NCBI GenBank assembly: GCA_029747015.1
Contig: JAKOGI010000428.1
Location: forward strand, 67,501-131,500
Direction: 5' to 3'
Source: Carnegiea gigantea
Lineage: Eukaryota; Streptophyta; Magnoliopsida; Caryophyllales; Cactaceae
DNA length: 64,000 bases
The notes beneath the pieces are model-generated. The model saw only the letters and a list, made by a program, of their open reading frames with translations, searched no databases and had not been told where the DNA came from. Shown here piece after piece: positions 12,832 to 25,893 of this stretch. Both the position numbers and the translations under genes were made by a program. Position 1 is the first letter of the stretch, and each line of letters opens with the position of its first letter.

Positions 12832-14530
12832 AAGGTTATTGCCTCTTATGTAAGCTATTTTTGGGTTCTGAAGTGCTATTGTCTTTGCACAAAATTATAT
12901 GTCCTCCCAAACCTGGGCCGGATAGGTGGTGAGTTTAAGAGTTTGTAGATAAGTTTCTTTGTGGGACATCCTCAATTGGAAACTGAGATATGATCACATA
13001 GGTTCTGCTGTATTGCATTTGTGGACACTGCTAGTGTCTGTATGCAACCGATGTTCATGGAAACTTTAAATTCCCAGAATTCTTTTAATCAGTATTGCCA
13101 AAATTAATGGTTGAACAGAGCATCCGACAAGTTTTGTATGCTTGTGCAGGTTGCATGGAGTTCATTCAGTTCATTCTTGGTTATTTTGTTCATCATTGCT
13201 TCGAGATGTCTTGGTGGTGGGGTTTGCAGTTTCCGTATTCTTGACTGCTACCAAGGGAGTTATCAGCCTGCACTTACGCCGCTGGTTCTGGTGATATTGT
13301 GTTGCAATGGTTGCTGTCTCCTGGAGGAAAAGGTGTAGGGTATGATCACTAGTGGTTTAGCATAGCTAATAGACTTGGTTCGGCCAGCAGATGTTTTGTA
13401 CGAGATGAGGAATGTATTGTAGTGTAATAGGCCACAATGTTCACGCCGTGCCAATCTTCGCTTGCATTATACATATGTTATCTGTAGATGAAGTGTAGCA
13501 TAATTTTCATTTTGTTGGTTTAGCGTGGTATGTGCTTCTAAGTTGCGTGACTTAGTGCTTTGCTGCAAGGAATATTTCAGATTTATTGAAATACAATGCC
13601 ATCCCAATGCGGGTCATACTTATCGGGGGATTTGGGGAAATCCAATCGTAGGTCGTCTTACCTCTGCAGAGTATTTAGTATTGAAGGAGCTTTCACGTGG
13701 GTGGGTGCGTGGTGCTAAGGAGAGTCCTAAACCGATGTAACTGTTGGGCTTTGTAGAGAATTTGTTGCGCCGTGTTTGTGCTTTGCCAAAATAGAATGTC
13801 CAATCTCAGGGCCAGGAGAAATCTGCTGTGAGTGCTTGTCTGCTGGTGCGTCATGTTTGCAATGATATGTGGCTTCCTTACTGTGTGTCGTGATTTGGGT
13901 TGGTTTGGCTCCCTTGGCCCTTACTTTGTGTCGTAATTTGGGTTGGTTTCCAATAGCTATGTGTATTTTAGCGTGACTAATCTGGTGGTTTGATCTCTCT
14001 TTCAATTTTATCAATTTCAAGAGGTGGTAGGCACGGTGAGCTTTCACGCGTCGTGTAGTAATTGTTTTTGTGGTGTTCTTGTCATCTTGTGGCTTTCAGG
14101 GTCTATCTGCTTGAATGTCTGTTGGCATACCATGCTCTTGACGACTTCTAGGTGCTCATTACTAACTTTTATTGCTCTTAACTATCGTTTAAAGCTACGT
14201 ATGCTGCAATAAAATGCCCTTGCAACATTAGCTACCAAAAATATGCTACACCGTGGTGTAAACTTGATCAAGTACTCCGCCAAAATAATTACGCCTGCTT
14301 CCAGTTATTGCAACTACAACCTTCCTGCACGTCGCACGAGAGAAGGGCAATATAATAGAGCAGATGGTGGGATCTCCGAGCATGTGGAACCTTCCTATTG
14401 AAAGCTGCATTAAGCTGACTGTTAACACCTCAATTGGGACATATGGTTTCCTCAAAAAACTACAGCCTTCGCAACCCTAGCCATAATGGAGCATCTGGAA
14501 ATCTAAGAATGACAAAGATTTTCGTTTCTA
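12832..14530. other. SF3a60 3' UTR and spacer
   Basis: Holds the 3' UTR (probably several hundred bases after 12831) and then sequence without a recognisable gene. An open minus-strand stretch at 14246-14455 (…RATCRKVVVAITGSRRNYFG…) reads like decayed coding sequence, but I cannot name it. A duplicated phrase 'tggagcatctggaaat' occurs at 14487 and 14534. A C10 tract lies at 14720-14729, just beyond this stretch. Confidence 0.45.
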
Positions 14531-15110
14531 TTGTGGAGCATCTGGAAATATAGAAATGTGATGGTCTTCAAAAATGAAATGCTTAATCCCCTTGGTCACC
14601 TAATTCAAGCTAAAAAACTACTGTGGAATGTAGAATCCCAACTTGTATGTCGGTTTATATTAATTCAAGGGGGCTTTCTCTCCCCCTTCTACCTCAATTC
14701 ATTTCATAATGTGGCATTTCCCCCCCCCCGGGTTTGTCAAATCCAATTTTGACTGGTTATTCAATAATTCCCCAGTAGCAGGAGGTTTCGACATTCGGGA
14801 TTGAACCGGTACACTATCCAAGGCAGGAGCAACTTACTATGGCAACACTTCAATTGTAGTGGTGGAGGCTAGAGCATTGTGCGATGGTCTAAGTTATGCA
14901 ATTCAAGCAGGTTTCAGTTAATTAATTGTAAAAGGCGATAACAAGATAGTCATCCAGGTTTTAAAAAGGAAAGATTCACATCCCTTGGAAGATTCATAAT
15001 ATTATTAAGGACATTCGTACGTGGAGGGATCAAGACATTCAAATTATCACTAACCATGTGTTCAAAGAGTTCGGGCATGGTATTACTGGTTCATTTTCAT
15101 CTCATTTATG
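14531..15110 (+). mobile_element. Degenerate LINE fragment (zf-RVT/RNase H end)
   Basis: The open segment at 14531-14650 reads MWSIWKYRNVMVFKNEMLNP, the linker of plant L1-type LINE ORF2 before the RNase H domain. Further on, at about 14859-14990, VVVEARALCDGLSYAIQAGF is followed by a stop and then LIVKGDNKIVIQ, a broken RNase H (RVT_3) fold. It parallels the better preserved LINE at 40107-41574. Stops and frame changes make it non-functional. Confidence 0.6.
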
Positions 15111-15257
15111 TTTTTACCAGTTCCTAGGATAATTTTAGTTGATGATGTAGTTAAGTGTACTCTTGCGAGAAGAGGCATCTGACATTGTTGTATTTTCTCA
15201 TTTACACTTTTTTTTTTAAAAAAAACAAAAACCACAATGGACCTTTGTTAACCCTTA

Positions 15258-16139
15258 GAGCATTGGCAGCCCTGGGAACGCGTGGGACATGTGGGTCCCA
15301 CAATCCACATGCGTTCCAAGCACCAGCTTCTAGGTAGGCAAAATAGGCAGGTGACAAACGTAGCAAAACACACATGCGTTCTACCCCGCAAGGTTTTTTT
15401 TTTTTTTTTTTGGGTCGGCTATTGGGGTGAAATGCAGCATTTAAGGTGTTCCTGAAACATGGAGTAACGTGTTTTGATGGCGCAAAAAAAAAAAAAAAAG
15501 AAAAGTACATGTGACCGTTGGACTGGGCTCTAGAAACATGGGGTTTTGGGCCAAAAAATAACCGTTGGACCTTGAAGTGGGCACCCAAAAATTTCATAAA
15601 TTCCTATATAAATAGATACATCAAATGATGAAAAATTTATCTCAAATTTACTCTCACTTATAACTGAATTCCCTATTGCTGTTATACCCATTTGAGTTTT
15701 GTGGGATTTGAAAGGAATTGAAGTTCCAAGAGGACAAAAATTAGGCAAGTAATACTTATTATGCAATTATGTTTAGTTTTTTTAGTTAAGTAAATATTTT
15801 GAGTTATATATTTGAACTAATAATTTTTGTTTTGTGGGATATTTTCGAGGTGTTCATAAAGCTGAAGAATCAAGATAAAAGTAAAGAGAAGGAAATTATA
15901 AGAAACTCTAACTTTTTGTTATTTTTGATATAAATTGTCAGAATATTTTTTGAATTCGTATAATGTAAAATGATAAAAGTAATTACACATGTTTAATGTG
16001 GGCTCCATAAGAAATATTTAATTCAATTATCCTGTAATGAGTTTCATTAGTTGGAAAAGTGATAGAATACAAATTTCAGAAATGTGAAACTTTTCCTGAT
16101 ATGATATCCAAGAAATTGGAAATCAGGTTGCAAATGCTC
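15258..16139. mobile_element. PIF/Harbinger-like MITE (copy B, 882 bp)
   Basis: The termini GAGCATTGGCAGCC (15258) and GAGCATTTGCAACC (reverse complement of the right end) match at 12 of 14 positions. The flanks are TTA on the left and TTG on the right. The last 120 bp are similar to MITE copy A at 702-1069. The interior includes 'cctatataaatagataca' near 15603-15620, resembling the promoter that non-autonomous Harbinger derivatives keep from the transposase gene. No transposase ORF is present. Confidence 0.65.
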
Positions 16140-16204
16140 TTGGGCAATCCTGCAATGTTTGGAAAATCTCAGGTTATAATCATCATAAAGTGGTGACATA
16201 TTAT

Positions 16205-16540
16205 CGTTCGATTGTCCGACCGGCCTCAAAGCAAAACTCCTTGCTTCACTCTCGCTTCTCCGTGCTCTCTCTCTTCCACCTCTCTCTCTCAGTCTCTCTC
16301 GATCTCTCGCACGGTTAGATTTCCGTCGTCGGATTTCATTTTCCGGCAATTCTCATCTATACCGGCGACTAGAGATTCCAGTCTTTTTGATTGGTTGTCA
16401 AAGGTGCGGGGCAAGTGTTTTTAGTTTCTTGTATAAAGTTATTTTTCCCCATCTTTTTGCATGAAAATGTGGCATCATTTGTCTTCAAAATGATTCAAAA
16501 CATTATTTTTCTATACATTGTTTTTTCACGCTGAAGAAAG
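16205..16540 (+). pseudogene. Ghost copy of the HIZ2-like gene's UTRs (coding part lost)
   Basis: Positions 16222-16380 are similar to the 5' leader of the downstream gene at about 18630-18815: cgcctcaaa-caaaactcc, then a CT-rich patch, then gtcgg-ttt-tccggc and ataccggcgacta/atattccggcgaccg. Positions 16447-16540 then match pieces of that gene's 3' region in the same order: ttccccatcttttt (about 25946), tctaaatgattcaaaac (about 26182) and cacgctgaag (about 26388). The simplest inference is a tandem duplicate that has lost its coding exons. A duplicated promoter or alternative first exon is the alternative. Confidence 0.5.
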
Positions 16541-18261
16541 GAGGTTTTTTTTTGTGGAAGTGAGATCGACCATGAACGCCTTTAGGGTGTGCAATGGGTG
16601 TATGACCTATGATTTCTATTGGATATATCAAATGTATATCTCACATTTCTAAGTTACATAATATGTAAAAATTGTAGAATATTTGCTCAAACATGTATTG
16701 GACGTGATATGTGCTTGTGATATGGTGGGTTTTTCCTATCTCTGGTCTTTGTTCTTTTAAAATTAAAACCAAATGGAGTGAAGGAAACTAATTCCAATGA
16801 TGTTAAAAAACTAATACCAGTAAAGAAGAAAGTAAATTTGGTTTTGTTGCAATAATTCAGTTGTTTCAGCAACTTTGGTTTTGCTCGTAAGCCAAATACC
16901 TTGAATGCGTTTTAGCAGTTGTGATTTTTCCCGTAGTCATTTCTTTTTATGCTGCGTTAGATCAAGTGTAGTTACTTATTTATTGGTTGAATTACCAATA
17001 CCGTTCACATAGGAATGTGAGCATTGAGCACGCACAAGATTTAGGGATATGCTCAACAACATGGATCCTTCTTTTGAGTTAGTGACTAATGATCATACAT
17101 GTTACTTCAATTGTGCAACTCATGTTGTATATTTTGTATGGGTATGTGTGTGGGATGTAGGTGTGGATGTCTAGAGTTTCGTTATGTCATTGTTTGACTG
17201 GAATTAGGAGAGTTTAGACATGCGTTTGCTTGCTTGAGCCATTGGTGGAATCGAATTAGAAGATATGGTTAGCATGTAAGACGATTCTTTGCTTGCGTGC
17301 TCCATTCGTGACACTCTTAAGGGAGTGTTTTTTTTCGTTTGTTGGTTTTTGGAATTGTTAAATAACTATGCTTCTTAGTTCAGTAATTCAAATGGCGAAA
17401 ACATTCAAGAGTGTGGCATGAGCATATTTTATCTTTTCTTTATTTGTCAAACTTGAAAACGTTCCCTAGTAATGACTGAGTTATTATTCAACAAAAAAAA
17501 AGAAAACATGATAAAGATATTGATATCTACTACCTTAGCCTACCTTGAAATAATTTTTACAATCATAGGATTTTTGAAATAATTTTAACCCTTTACAATC
17601 CTATATAATATTACTCGACCTCTTTAATACTGATGTCATAGCTAATTACACATCCGCGTAATTAATTATGCATTTGATATGTCAAGAATGAGCATTAAAC
17701 AAATTACAGTTGACTGTAAATAAATGATAAGATCTATTTCACAACCTGAAAACATGAAAAAATTATTTCAAACTAGATAAAGATGGATCTCACACTTTAA
17801 CCAATGATTTTTTGATAAGTGGATTTTGGAGGATACACACCTTTTGGGTCTCCATGGTTTCAACCTCAAGCTAACGTATCCTTGGAACACAATTGACTAA
17901 GCAGTAATTGATTGACAAAATACACTACAACGTTGTATAAACTACGCAGGGGTAAATTAATAGGTACACTCATGTGCATGTGTTTCCGTATCTAATTTAT
18001 ATATTTGTTTGAAGTGTATTTATTGTATGTTCGTGTTTGTATACATGTAGTACTTTCATTTGGGAAAGATATCGTTTGCTTACCTCTGATTATTAAGGTA
18101 TATTACTATCCTCTGATATATTATTCTTATGTTACATAGTTACGGCAATCTAATTTATTAATATATCTTAGTTATTCTTTGCTGTTTGTCCTTATTTTTT
18201 TCCATTAAATATTTTCATAAAATCATTCTTCTATAAAGCGTTTTTCCAAAATCTTATTTTT
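16541..18261. other. Intergenic spacer
   Basis: AT-rich sequence without a gene that I can support and without clear element boundaries. Confidence 0.5.
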
Positions 18262-18375
18262 TGTGGATTTCTTGATATCAGCCTCTTTACGAATAATAAT
18301 ACTGATAGAGATAAAGTTGTCTACATCTGAATCTCTCCAAACTTCGTAAAAACGAGAACCACGCTGAAATGTGAG
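18262..18375 (+). mobile_element. Degenerate Au-like SINE 3' half (second copy)
   Basis: Same order of phrases as at 3722-3855: cttgatatcagcctctttac, ataaagttgtctacatctga, atctctccaaacttcgtaaa and gaaccacgctgaaatgtgag. It is more diverged and lacks a visible target duplication. Confidence 0.42.
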
Positions 18376-18629
18376 TGTACGATATAAACATTAACAGTGC
18401 GCCGTCGATGATTTAGAGCTTATGTAGTATCCACTGTCCAGTCGACCCAATTTTTAGATAACACTGTGCCACGTGTATCACTAATTCCATGTTGAAGTGT
18501 CCTTACTCTATTGGCACGGCCGACGCAGCCCTAACCACCGTAAACCGTCGTCAACGCCAGGGGCACTCTTGCAATTATGCGGAAATCTCAGGGGTGATAT
18601 CGTCATATAGGTAATGTTTTGTATTATCC

Positions 18630-19083
18630 TCGGAATCGCCTCAAACAAAAACTCCTCGCTTCCTTTTCTCCCTCCTCGTCCGCTCCTTTCCACATCTCTC
18701 TCTCTTTCCCTCTCTACTGCTCTCCTTCTCTCTCCTCTTTTCCGATCTGTTGCACCGTGCGTCGGCGATTTATCTCCGGCGGTTCTCCGTATATTCCGGC
18801 GACCGGAGAATTCAATGCACGGTGTTGAGGTTCATATTCTGTTTTCCTTGAAGTATTCTCGTTGTTGTTCTGTTCTAAACTAGGGTTTTGTCATTTTGAA
18901 GTTAGGGTTTCCGGAAATAGCAGCCTGGGGCAAACTTCTCTTGCATTGTTACTCAGCAACCAAGTTCGGAGGATTCGAATTGTGCTTTATTCGATAGTGA
19001 TTTTGAGTCAGGGTTTTGTAATTAGGGTTTTGGGAGGGGAGAATTAGGGTTCCGGCTGTTGATTGAGTTTGAAGTGGTTAAGC
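18630..19083 (+). promoter_or_regulatory. 5' leader of the HIZ2-like gene
   Basis: A CT-rich Y-patch (about 18691-18740) is followed by a leader with repeated agggttt/agggttc telo-box-like motifs at about 18882, 18903, 19012, 19024 and 19046, ending just before the ATG at 19084. The transcription start and any leader intron cannot be fixed from sequence. Confidence 0.5.
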
Positions 19084-22000
19084 ATGCCGAGAAGCTCGCG
19101 CCACAAATCTAGCAAGCATAGTTCAAGAGAGGCGAGGGATTATTCTGATTCGGAGAAAGACCCTGGCATGAGGGAGAAGAAGGGGAGAGATGATGGAGGA
19201 GGTAACAGCAGTAGTAGGCATGTGAAAGAATCTACATCTGGTGAGAAGCGTAAGCTTGAGTCCAAATCGGTCGACGTCGCCAAAGATTCAATTGGTGCAG
19301 CTAATGCTGATTACATTGATGGGTACGCTCCATCTTCATCGAAAAAGAGGAAAGAAAAAGTTGACGATGATCGGTGGACTGGCGGCGATAATGAGCCCGA
19401 GTTGTCAAAAAGTGAAATAAAGGAGATGAAGAGTTCAGGTGATTCTAGGAGGTCAAGTAGAAGGGATGAGAATATAGCAACAGGTTTTGATGGGGATGAA
19501 GGAAAGAGGAGTGGAGTTAAGGTTGAATCGAAGGCTTATAGGTCTGACAGGAAAGAGAGAAGTGAAAAAGAAGGGGCCTCAGAGCGTGAAAGGAAGGGTA
19601 GCAAAAGTGAGAGATTAGTTGATGGTGTTTTGGAGATTGACATTACAGGCAATGAAGGGAATAGGAAACAAGGCAGCTCTGCGGAGGAGCGTGGTGGAAA
19701 GTCTGCTGTTGGTAATGCTGGTAAAGTAACCTGCTTATGTATCTTATATTATGTATCATAATTTTAGTCGTTCTATGTTTTGCTAGGTTATATATTTTGC
19801 ATGATAATTGTGACCATTTGATGTTGTTGATTGGGATTGGTGAAACCAAGATTGATGTGAAGTTATAGGACTATGAATGAATTAATCACTTTATACAAAA
19901 TGGATTGGTTTGGAATACATTTGTAAAAAGAAACATCCCTTAAAACAGAGCTACTTGTGTGGCAGTAACCTGCTTATTTCTTTGTTTCTCTTGGTTGGAG
20001 GCACAGGCACTTGTGTGGCAGGGGATGGAGTTTGAAAAGTTGGCTTATTTGCTGATTGGGTTTGGAGATGATGTTGTGGCTATGTTGCGTTTCTTGTAGA
20101 GCATTTCTGTCATTTGTTTTAGATACTTTCTTGGTGTATTGTACTTCTCAAGATTGCTTCTGAAATGGATTACATTTACCATGCTAGACTTTTAGTGGTG
20201 CATCTATATTGGGTTTCGTAGTCGCCTTATTGGGATTATTTTCAAGTACTAGAGCTTGTTTGATTGTTCACCATGGAGCCTTAGGCAGCGTTGATATGTT
20301 ACAGGTCATTTGCTTATTAACTACACTTATTACTAGTACTAGATTATTTTTATTGACATCCTGAATAACATGTTTGTCAACATTTAGTGCTTGCTCGAGC
20401 TTTGTTCTATGGTTTTCTTCCTTTTTCCCCTAACATCACTCTTTTGAACTTTGGTGGGCACTTTTCTTCTCCATTTGGTTGCTATTCATTGAATCCACAA
20501 CTTTCTTATATGTACTGTTAGGCACATTAGATATAGGGTATTCTGGCTTTGTTCTGTACAGAAAGACGTGAGTTCCTTTTTGACATTTTTAATTTTTTTT
20601 TCTGCTAGTCAGCGTGATGTTTGGTCGAGGAAGCCTTTTATGTAAAGGTTGAACGAAATTCTTTTAGCTGTTTAGGGTTCAGGGGAAAAAGCTCGGATTA
20701 CGAGCTTGTGGTGATGTGACTTGTGAACTATTGTATTGTGAAGCTTGTGAACTGACCTTTGTACTTGTTTTTGAAAGAGCATCGACATTTGTCTGCTGTA
20801 TCAGATTCGGGAGAGTTTGTATGAACGATTGTATCACATGTGCTTATTATGGGATTATCTGTCTAGCTTCTCTACTTTGGCTGTGCACAAATCTGCTGAT
20901 TTACAGGCTTACAGCATTTGTTTCTTAGTGATTTGGTAACTGTTTTATGCTAAGACAGTGTAGGAAATTTTGTCTATGAAATTTTGAAGAATTGAGGGCA
21001 TACTTTTTGGACTTGTTTTGGGGGAAGATTTCTGTTTGAGCCATTAGGGTCAGGACCTTTCATATCACTATATCTGTGATACTGCCATAGCCATGCGTTT
21101 AGTCCTAATTGCAATTGGGGCCTGGACGTGTTTTTGGGGAATATTTCTGTTTGAGCAATTAGGATCAAGAACTTTCATATCAATGTATTTGTGATACTGC
21201 GATAGCCATGCACTTAGTCCTAATTGTAGTTGAGGCCTTTGTACGATGTGGACTATTGCCTATGTCTCAATTTCTAAAAAAATGGGAGTTGAAATGTTTT
21301 GTTGTGAATTTAGCTCAATAATTCATGCAATCAAATCTGTCATATTACGCTAAAGTGCGATTCATGTTGCGTTTATGTTTTGTTATTGAGAAGTTTGTTT
21401 GTTGATTCTGTATCTTTTATCTGTTGCTAGAAGTTTTGTGGCTTCGTTATGATTTTGGATGAGCTTCTGATGAATATTATAACGAAGTTTAAAGCTTTGT
21501 TTTGGACTTTCAGGTGACAAACTGACTGTAATCTCATTTGCATGTTATAACTTTTGAAAGTCTCACTTGTAGGACATGCCCCTGATCTTTCTAGTTACCA
21601 ATTATCTGTGTTACTTGGATGCTTAATTAGCAAGAATTCTATCACGTAATTGCCTTGAGTGATGTCCATCTTATAATTTGATATTTGGAGATCTTGTTAA
21701 TCTGAATTTTGAGGTGTGAGGAAGGATTATTATTTGTAGCTCTCTTTTCCTGTTGCCTTAAGTTGTGAAGCATGCAAGTATTGTTTTAAGATTCAGATGC
21801 TATTCTCGTATTTATTTGTTGTTTCAGAAGTCATCTGTTGTCTGCTGCTTGACTGATTATTATGCTTCAGACATATGATCGGGACTCATCTGTTTGAGAC
21901 GTATGATCAATTGTACTCTAGTGGAAATTATTGGAAGTAGCAAAAGCTTCCATTCTTCTAAATCGCATATGCTTGGGTGGGAAATCCTTTCGCTGGAGGT

Positions 22001-25000
22001 GCATGTGAACATGTCAATGCTGTCATTGTTCCCCTTTGTACATGTTTTTTGTTTTATTTGTGATTCTAAGCACAATTCTTTCAAGCAATCTGACCCTATT
22101 CACCGTGGAACATTGTCTATTTTAATGGTGTGGTCATGGATGTTGACATCAGTGCTTCCGTGTTCTTGTTATTTAAGTAGCAATGAAGCCGAAGGTGCTT
22201 GAGTCAGCGATTATGGGTGAACTTGTCGTTTGTCTCACCTCTTTCCTCGTCTCGTTCTATTAATTTACGGACTTGTTTATGTGTCAGATTTTAACGTAGC
22301 AGCTGAGTTTCGAGAGCCTGAACCTGACAGAGAACTAGATCGACGAGCTAGACGGAAAAGAGATGACTTGAGTGATGGGGACAGGCATCAGGATGGTGTC
22401 CGAGAACAGGACAACCGAAGGTTATCCTCTAAGGAGGATGTTGCCAAGTCGGCAAAGTATAAAGATGATGGGCATAAGGATGAGAGAACAAGAGACAAGT
22501 ACCGAGAAGATGTAGACAAGGACCATTTTCATCAGGATGAACGGCAGAACGATACCAGATATTCAAGAGAGTCTACCAGAGGCAAGTCTGACGATAAGCA
22601 TTTGAGAAATGAGAAGAAGGATTTGGATATGTTGCAGAAAAAATCTAAGCCTCATGGTGGTGACTATGACCGAGATCGAGACCGGGAGCGTGATCGAGAC
22701 CGGGAGCGTGATCGGGACAGGGGTCGTGATCGAGATAGGGACATGGATCATGATCGAAACAGGGAGCGAGATCGTGATCATGATAGGGACAGAGACCGTG
22801 ATCATGGGCGCCATGATCGTGATCGTGATCGTGATCGTGACAGAGATCATGATGGTCGAAACCATGACCATGATCGAGATCGAGATCTAGACCGTGACGT
22901 CGAACGTGTCCATGATAGAGATCATGAGCTAGATTGGGATAGGGAACGCGGCCGTGATCGTTATCGTCGTGAACGTGAAAGGGACCGAATTCGTGATGAC
23001 GATCGCAACCGTGACCGGAGCCGGGACCGAGACTATGATCATGACCATGACTATGGTTCTCACATTGATGACAAAGGTTCTAGATACAAGGAAGACAGGG
23101 GACGCAGAAGGTCTCCGGATGGCTATGATGATTTCCATGGTGACAAATCCCGAAGAGTAGAGTCTGACGCTGACAAGGAAAGGTCTCTCTCACGCAAAGC
23201 CCATATAGACAGTGTTACAAGTGGCAGTCGCCGGAGGGGATCGCCTGGCTCCCGTCCTTATGTCAGTACTGATAAGTACAGGTATTGTTCTTGGTTAAAT
23301 CAATTTAGCTTCTTTTTTTGTGTGCATGTTACCTGTGTTGCTGTATACTTAGCTCATGCTGCCACAGCATTTTTGGATGATTATATTGTCTTTTCAGTGC
23401 TGCCATCTGGAAGTGCTTGTCACTTATTCTGGAATGGAGTAACCTTTGTCTTGCCCATTGAACTCTCTAGACAGGGTATTGGTGATACATATGCCTCTTT
23501 TGGTGGCAAGTTATCTCATAGTTCTCTCTTTTCTTGCTTGTAGAGATGGTTTGCAAGATGATATGAAGCATGGAGATTCTTTGAGAGATTGTGCTTTTGC
23601 ATCTGAAACCAATAAACTACCCAAGTATAGATCAGGGGAGAAACGAGGTAAGTTTGACGACAATCACATTGGGGAATTACCTGAAAGGTCCCCGGGCACC
23701 AAGGCATCGCCTGCAGGCTTGAAGGAGAGATCTCCTTCGACAACTAGTGTGGATCGTAGATTTAGAACTTTAAGGAGCCTTGATGTTGATGAGGCTGAGA
23801 GGAGGAGCAGTGGTTCCAATGATGTAAGAGATGTTTCTGTTAACGAAGATAGACATGGTAGAGATTTTTCTGCAAAGAAACATTTGGGGGAGGAGTATCC
23901 TCGAGCAGAAACGTCATTTCACCATAAATCTGGTCAGAGTAATGTTTCTTCTCATGGGCCTAGTTCATCTGGCTTCAGGGCTGGAGCGGACAGTCCATCC
24001 TTCATTGGTTCAGCAGGGGATGACAATAGAGGCCACTCTGGCGGCCGTTACCGGAGAGGTGGTGATCCAAATGTGGGAAGAGGGCCTGGGAATGCGTGGA
24101 AAGGTGTTCCTAATTGGCCTTCACAGTTGCCCAATGGGTTTATGCCCTTCCCACCTGGGCCTCCTGGGCCACATCATGGTGGTTTTCCGCCTATGTTGTC
24201 ACAGTTCCCTCCTCTGTTTGGTGTTAGGCCGCCTTTGGAACTGAATCACCCTGGGATACCTTATCATATGGCTGATGCTGACCGTTTTGCTGGTCATGTA
24301 CGGCCTATGGGTTGGCAGAATATGGTAGATGGATCGATTCCTCCACATTTTCACGGATGGGATGCAAATAATGGTGTCCTTAGGGACGAATCTGCCATGT
24401 ATGGGCCGGGGCATCTATCAGGTGTGCGAGGAAGGGACATAAACGAAGACATGTGGAAGCCAAATGGTAATATAAATACGGATGCTACCTCTGGGTCTCA
24501 GAAAGATGCTTCCATGTTGAAAGCATCTACGGATGAAGCATCTTCTGCGCAGGCTACTCCAAGGGGTCATCAACAGAGTAGTTGCGCTGATGATCAGGGG
24601 ATGGGTTCTAAGATGAATGCGCCAAGTGATCCATTGTCCGCAAAAGAATTTGCTATGTCTCCAGCTAAAGTGACTACTGAAAAGACTCCTGAATCATTTA
24701 GTGCTGATGACATGACACAATATTTGCGTGCTTACCTTGTGAAGCTTGATATTTCTATAGATATGGCTGATCCTGAGTTGTATAATCAGTGCATTAATAT
24801 TGCCATCAAGGGGAAGACTGATTATCCCGAAGAAGATGATGAACTTGAAGATGTGGAGGTAGGGGATTTGCCTGAAATTGTCTTCCTTCCAATATTGTTT
24901 CAAATTTTGAATTTGCGGTTAATATTACTTACGTTCCATTCATAGGAGAAGGCGGTGGCTGAGACTGAGTACATAAACTTGACTCTGGGCCCGACGATTT

Positions 25001-25893
25001 TCCCTGCAGCCGAAGATTCTGTGTTTCAGGTACTTCGATGCCTTTTTAGATAGATTGGACCTGTGAAATAGAATGTTTTAACAGGACTATGGTGCACTAC
25101 AACATTGATTTCAGAATTTGTGATATGATTTGGTCTCCAAGTTGACTTCTGTTTGTTCACGGCAAACAATTTTGTGATATGTGTTCAAGCCAAGTGGTCC
25201 TGAACCCTTGATTGACCATTGGTGCTGATTTTGCTTACTGGCATTTTAACTGATTTGCAGAGGGCACTGGGTTTGTACAAGACACAGAGCAACGAGAGGT
25301 CAACAGCAACAATACGCAGTGGGGAGGAGCTGCATAGTCTTCCAACTGAGATGCTAGACGTAGAACAAACGATGCACCCGACAGAGATAGTAGACACTCC
25401 TGTTGATCATACTGTCAAACAGGAAGACTCAACTCCTGTTGTGGCAGAAGTGGTTCCACCTACAGGAGAAGAGGAACGGATGGAAACTGCACGTATAAGA
25501 AGCGAAGAAGTGTTGAATGCCATACCTTCTCCACAAGGCGCCAGTCTGGCTCTTGATATTGGGGATCAGCGAGAAATGCTAGTTCTCGACGTGGAGAACA
25601 TTTCTGGAGATTCAGTTCTTGAAAATGATGATGCTAAGGGTCATTTACCTGTGGTGAGCACTTATTCTGAGGGCATTGCTTCCAGTGCCGAGACTGATAT
25701 GCTCGGCAGTGACGCTACTAAGATTGTTGGCATTGAGCCTGCTTCTGATGAGCAGTTGGATGTTACAGTAAGTAAGCCTTTGAATTTGTGCAATGATTCT
25801 GTCAAGGTTTGTGAGGCCTTAACCCCACTGTCAAATGATCCTGAGTCGGTAATTTTGAGTCGGATACATGATGCTCCTGAAAGTACACATTGA
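19084..25893 (+). CDS. HIZ2: ZC3H13-like protein (HAKAI-interacting zinc finger protein 2 homologue)
   Basis: Five exons join in phase: 19084-19720, 22288-23281, 23544-24858, 24946-25029 and 25261-25893. The product is 1,220 aa, near the roughly 1,180 aa of Arabidopsis At5g53440. Start 19084 (MPRSSRHKSSKHSSREARDY) matches the family; no other ATG fits. The order is: a basic, serine-rich N-terminus; an Arg-Asp/Arg-Glu dipeptide tract at about residues 339-470; a Gly/Pro-rich segment at about 711-826 (MPFPPGPPGPHHGG); a conserved block at about 927-1010 (MTQYLRAYLVKLDIS…); and an acidic C-terminus. HIZ2 is reported as the plant counterpart of ZC3H13 in the nuclear m6A writer, bound to HAKAI. 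I see no C-x8-C-x5-C-x3-H motif despite the usual 'CCCH' name. Intron 1 (2.6 kb) uses GTAAAG at 19721; an alternative donor at 19726 would break the frame. No lesion is seen. Confidence 0.88.
21022..21240. repeat. Two-copy tandem repeat in HIZ2 intron 1
   Basis: Two diverged copies with a period of about 115 bp. Each contains atttctgtttgag(c)attagg, tgatactgc-atagccatgc and cttagtcctaattg. It is intronic, with no coding role visible. Confidence 0.8.

Noticed and set aside
22563..23160. Open frames opposite and beside the RD tract (Met/Ile/Thr-rich)
   Set aside because: They are shadow translations of the repetitive gat/cgt codons of HIZ2 exon 2 and have no family features.
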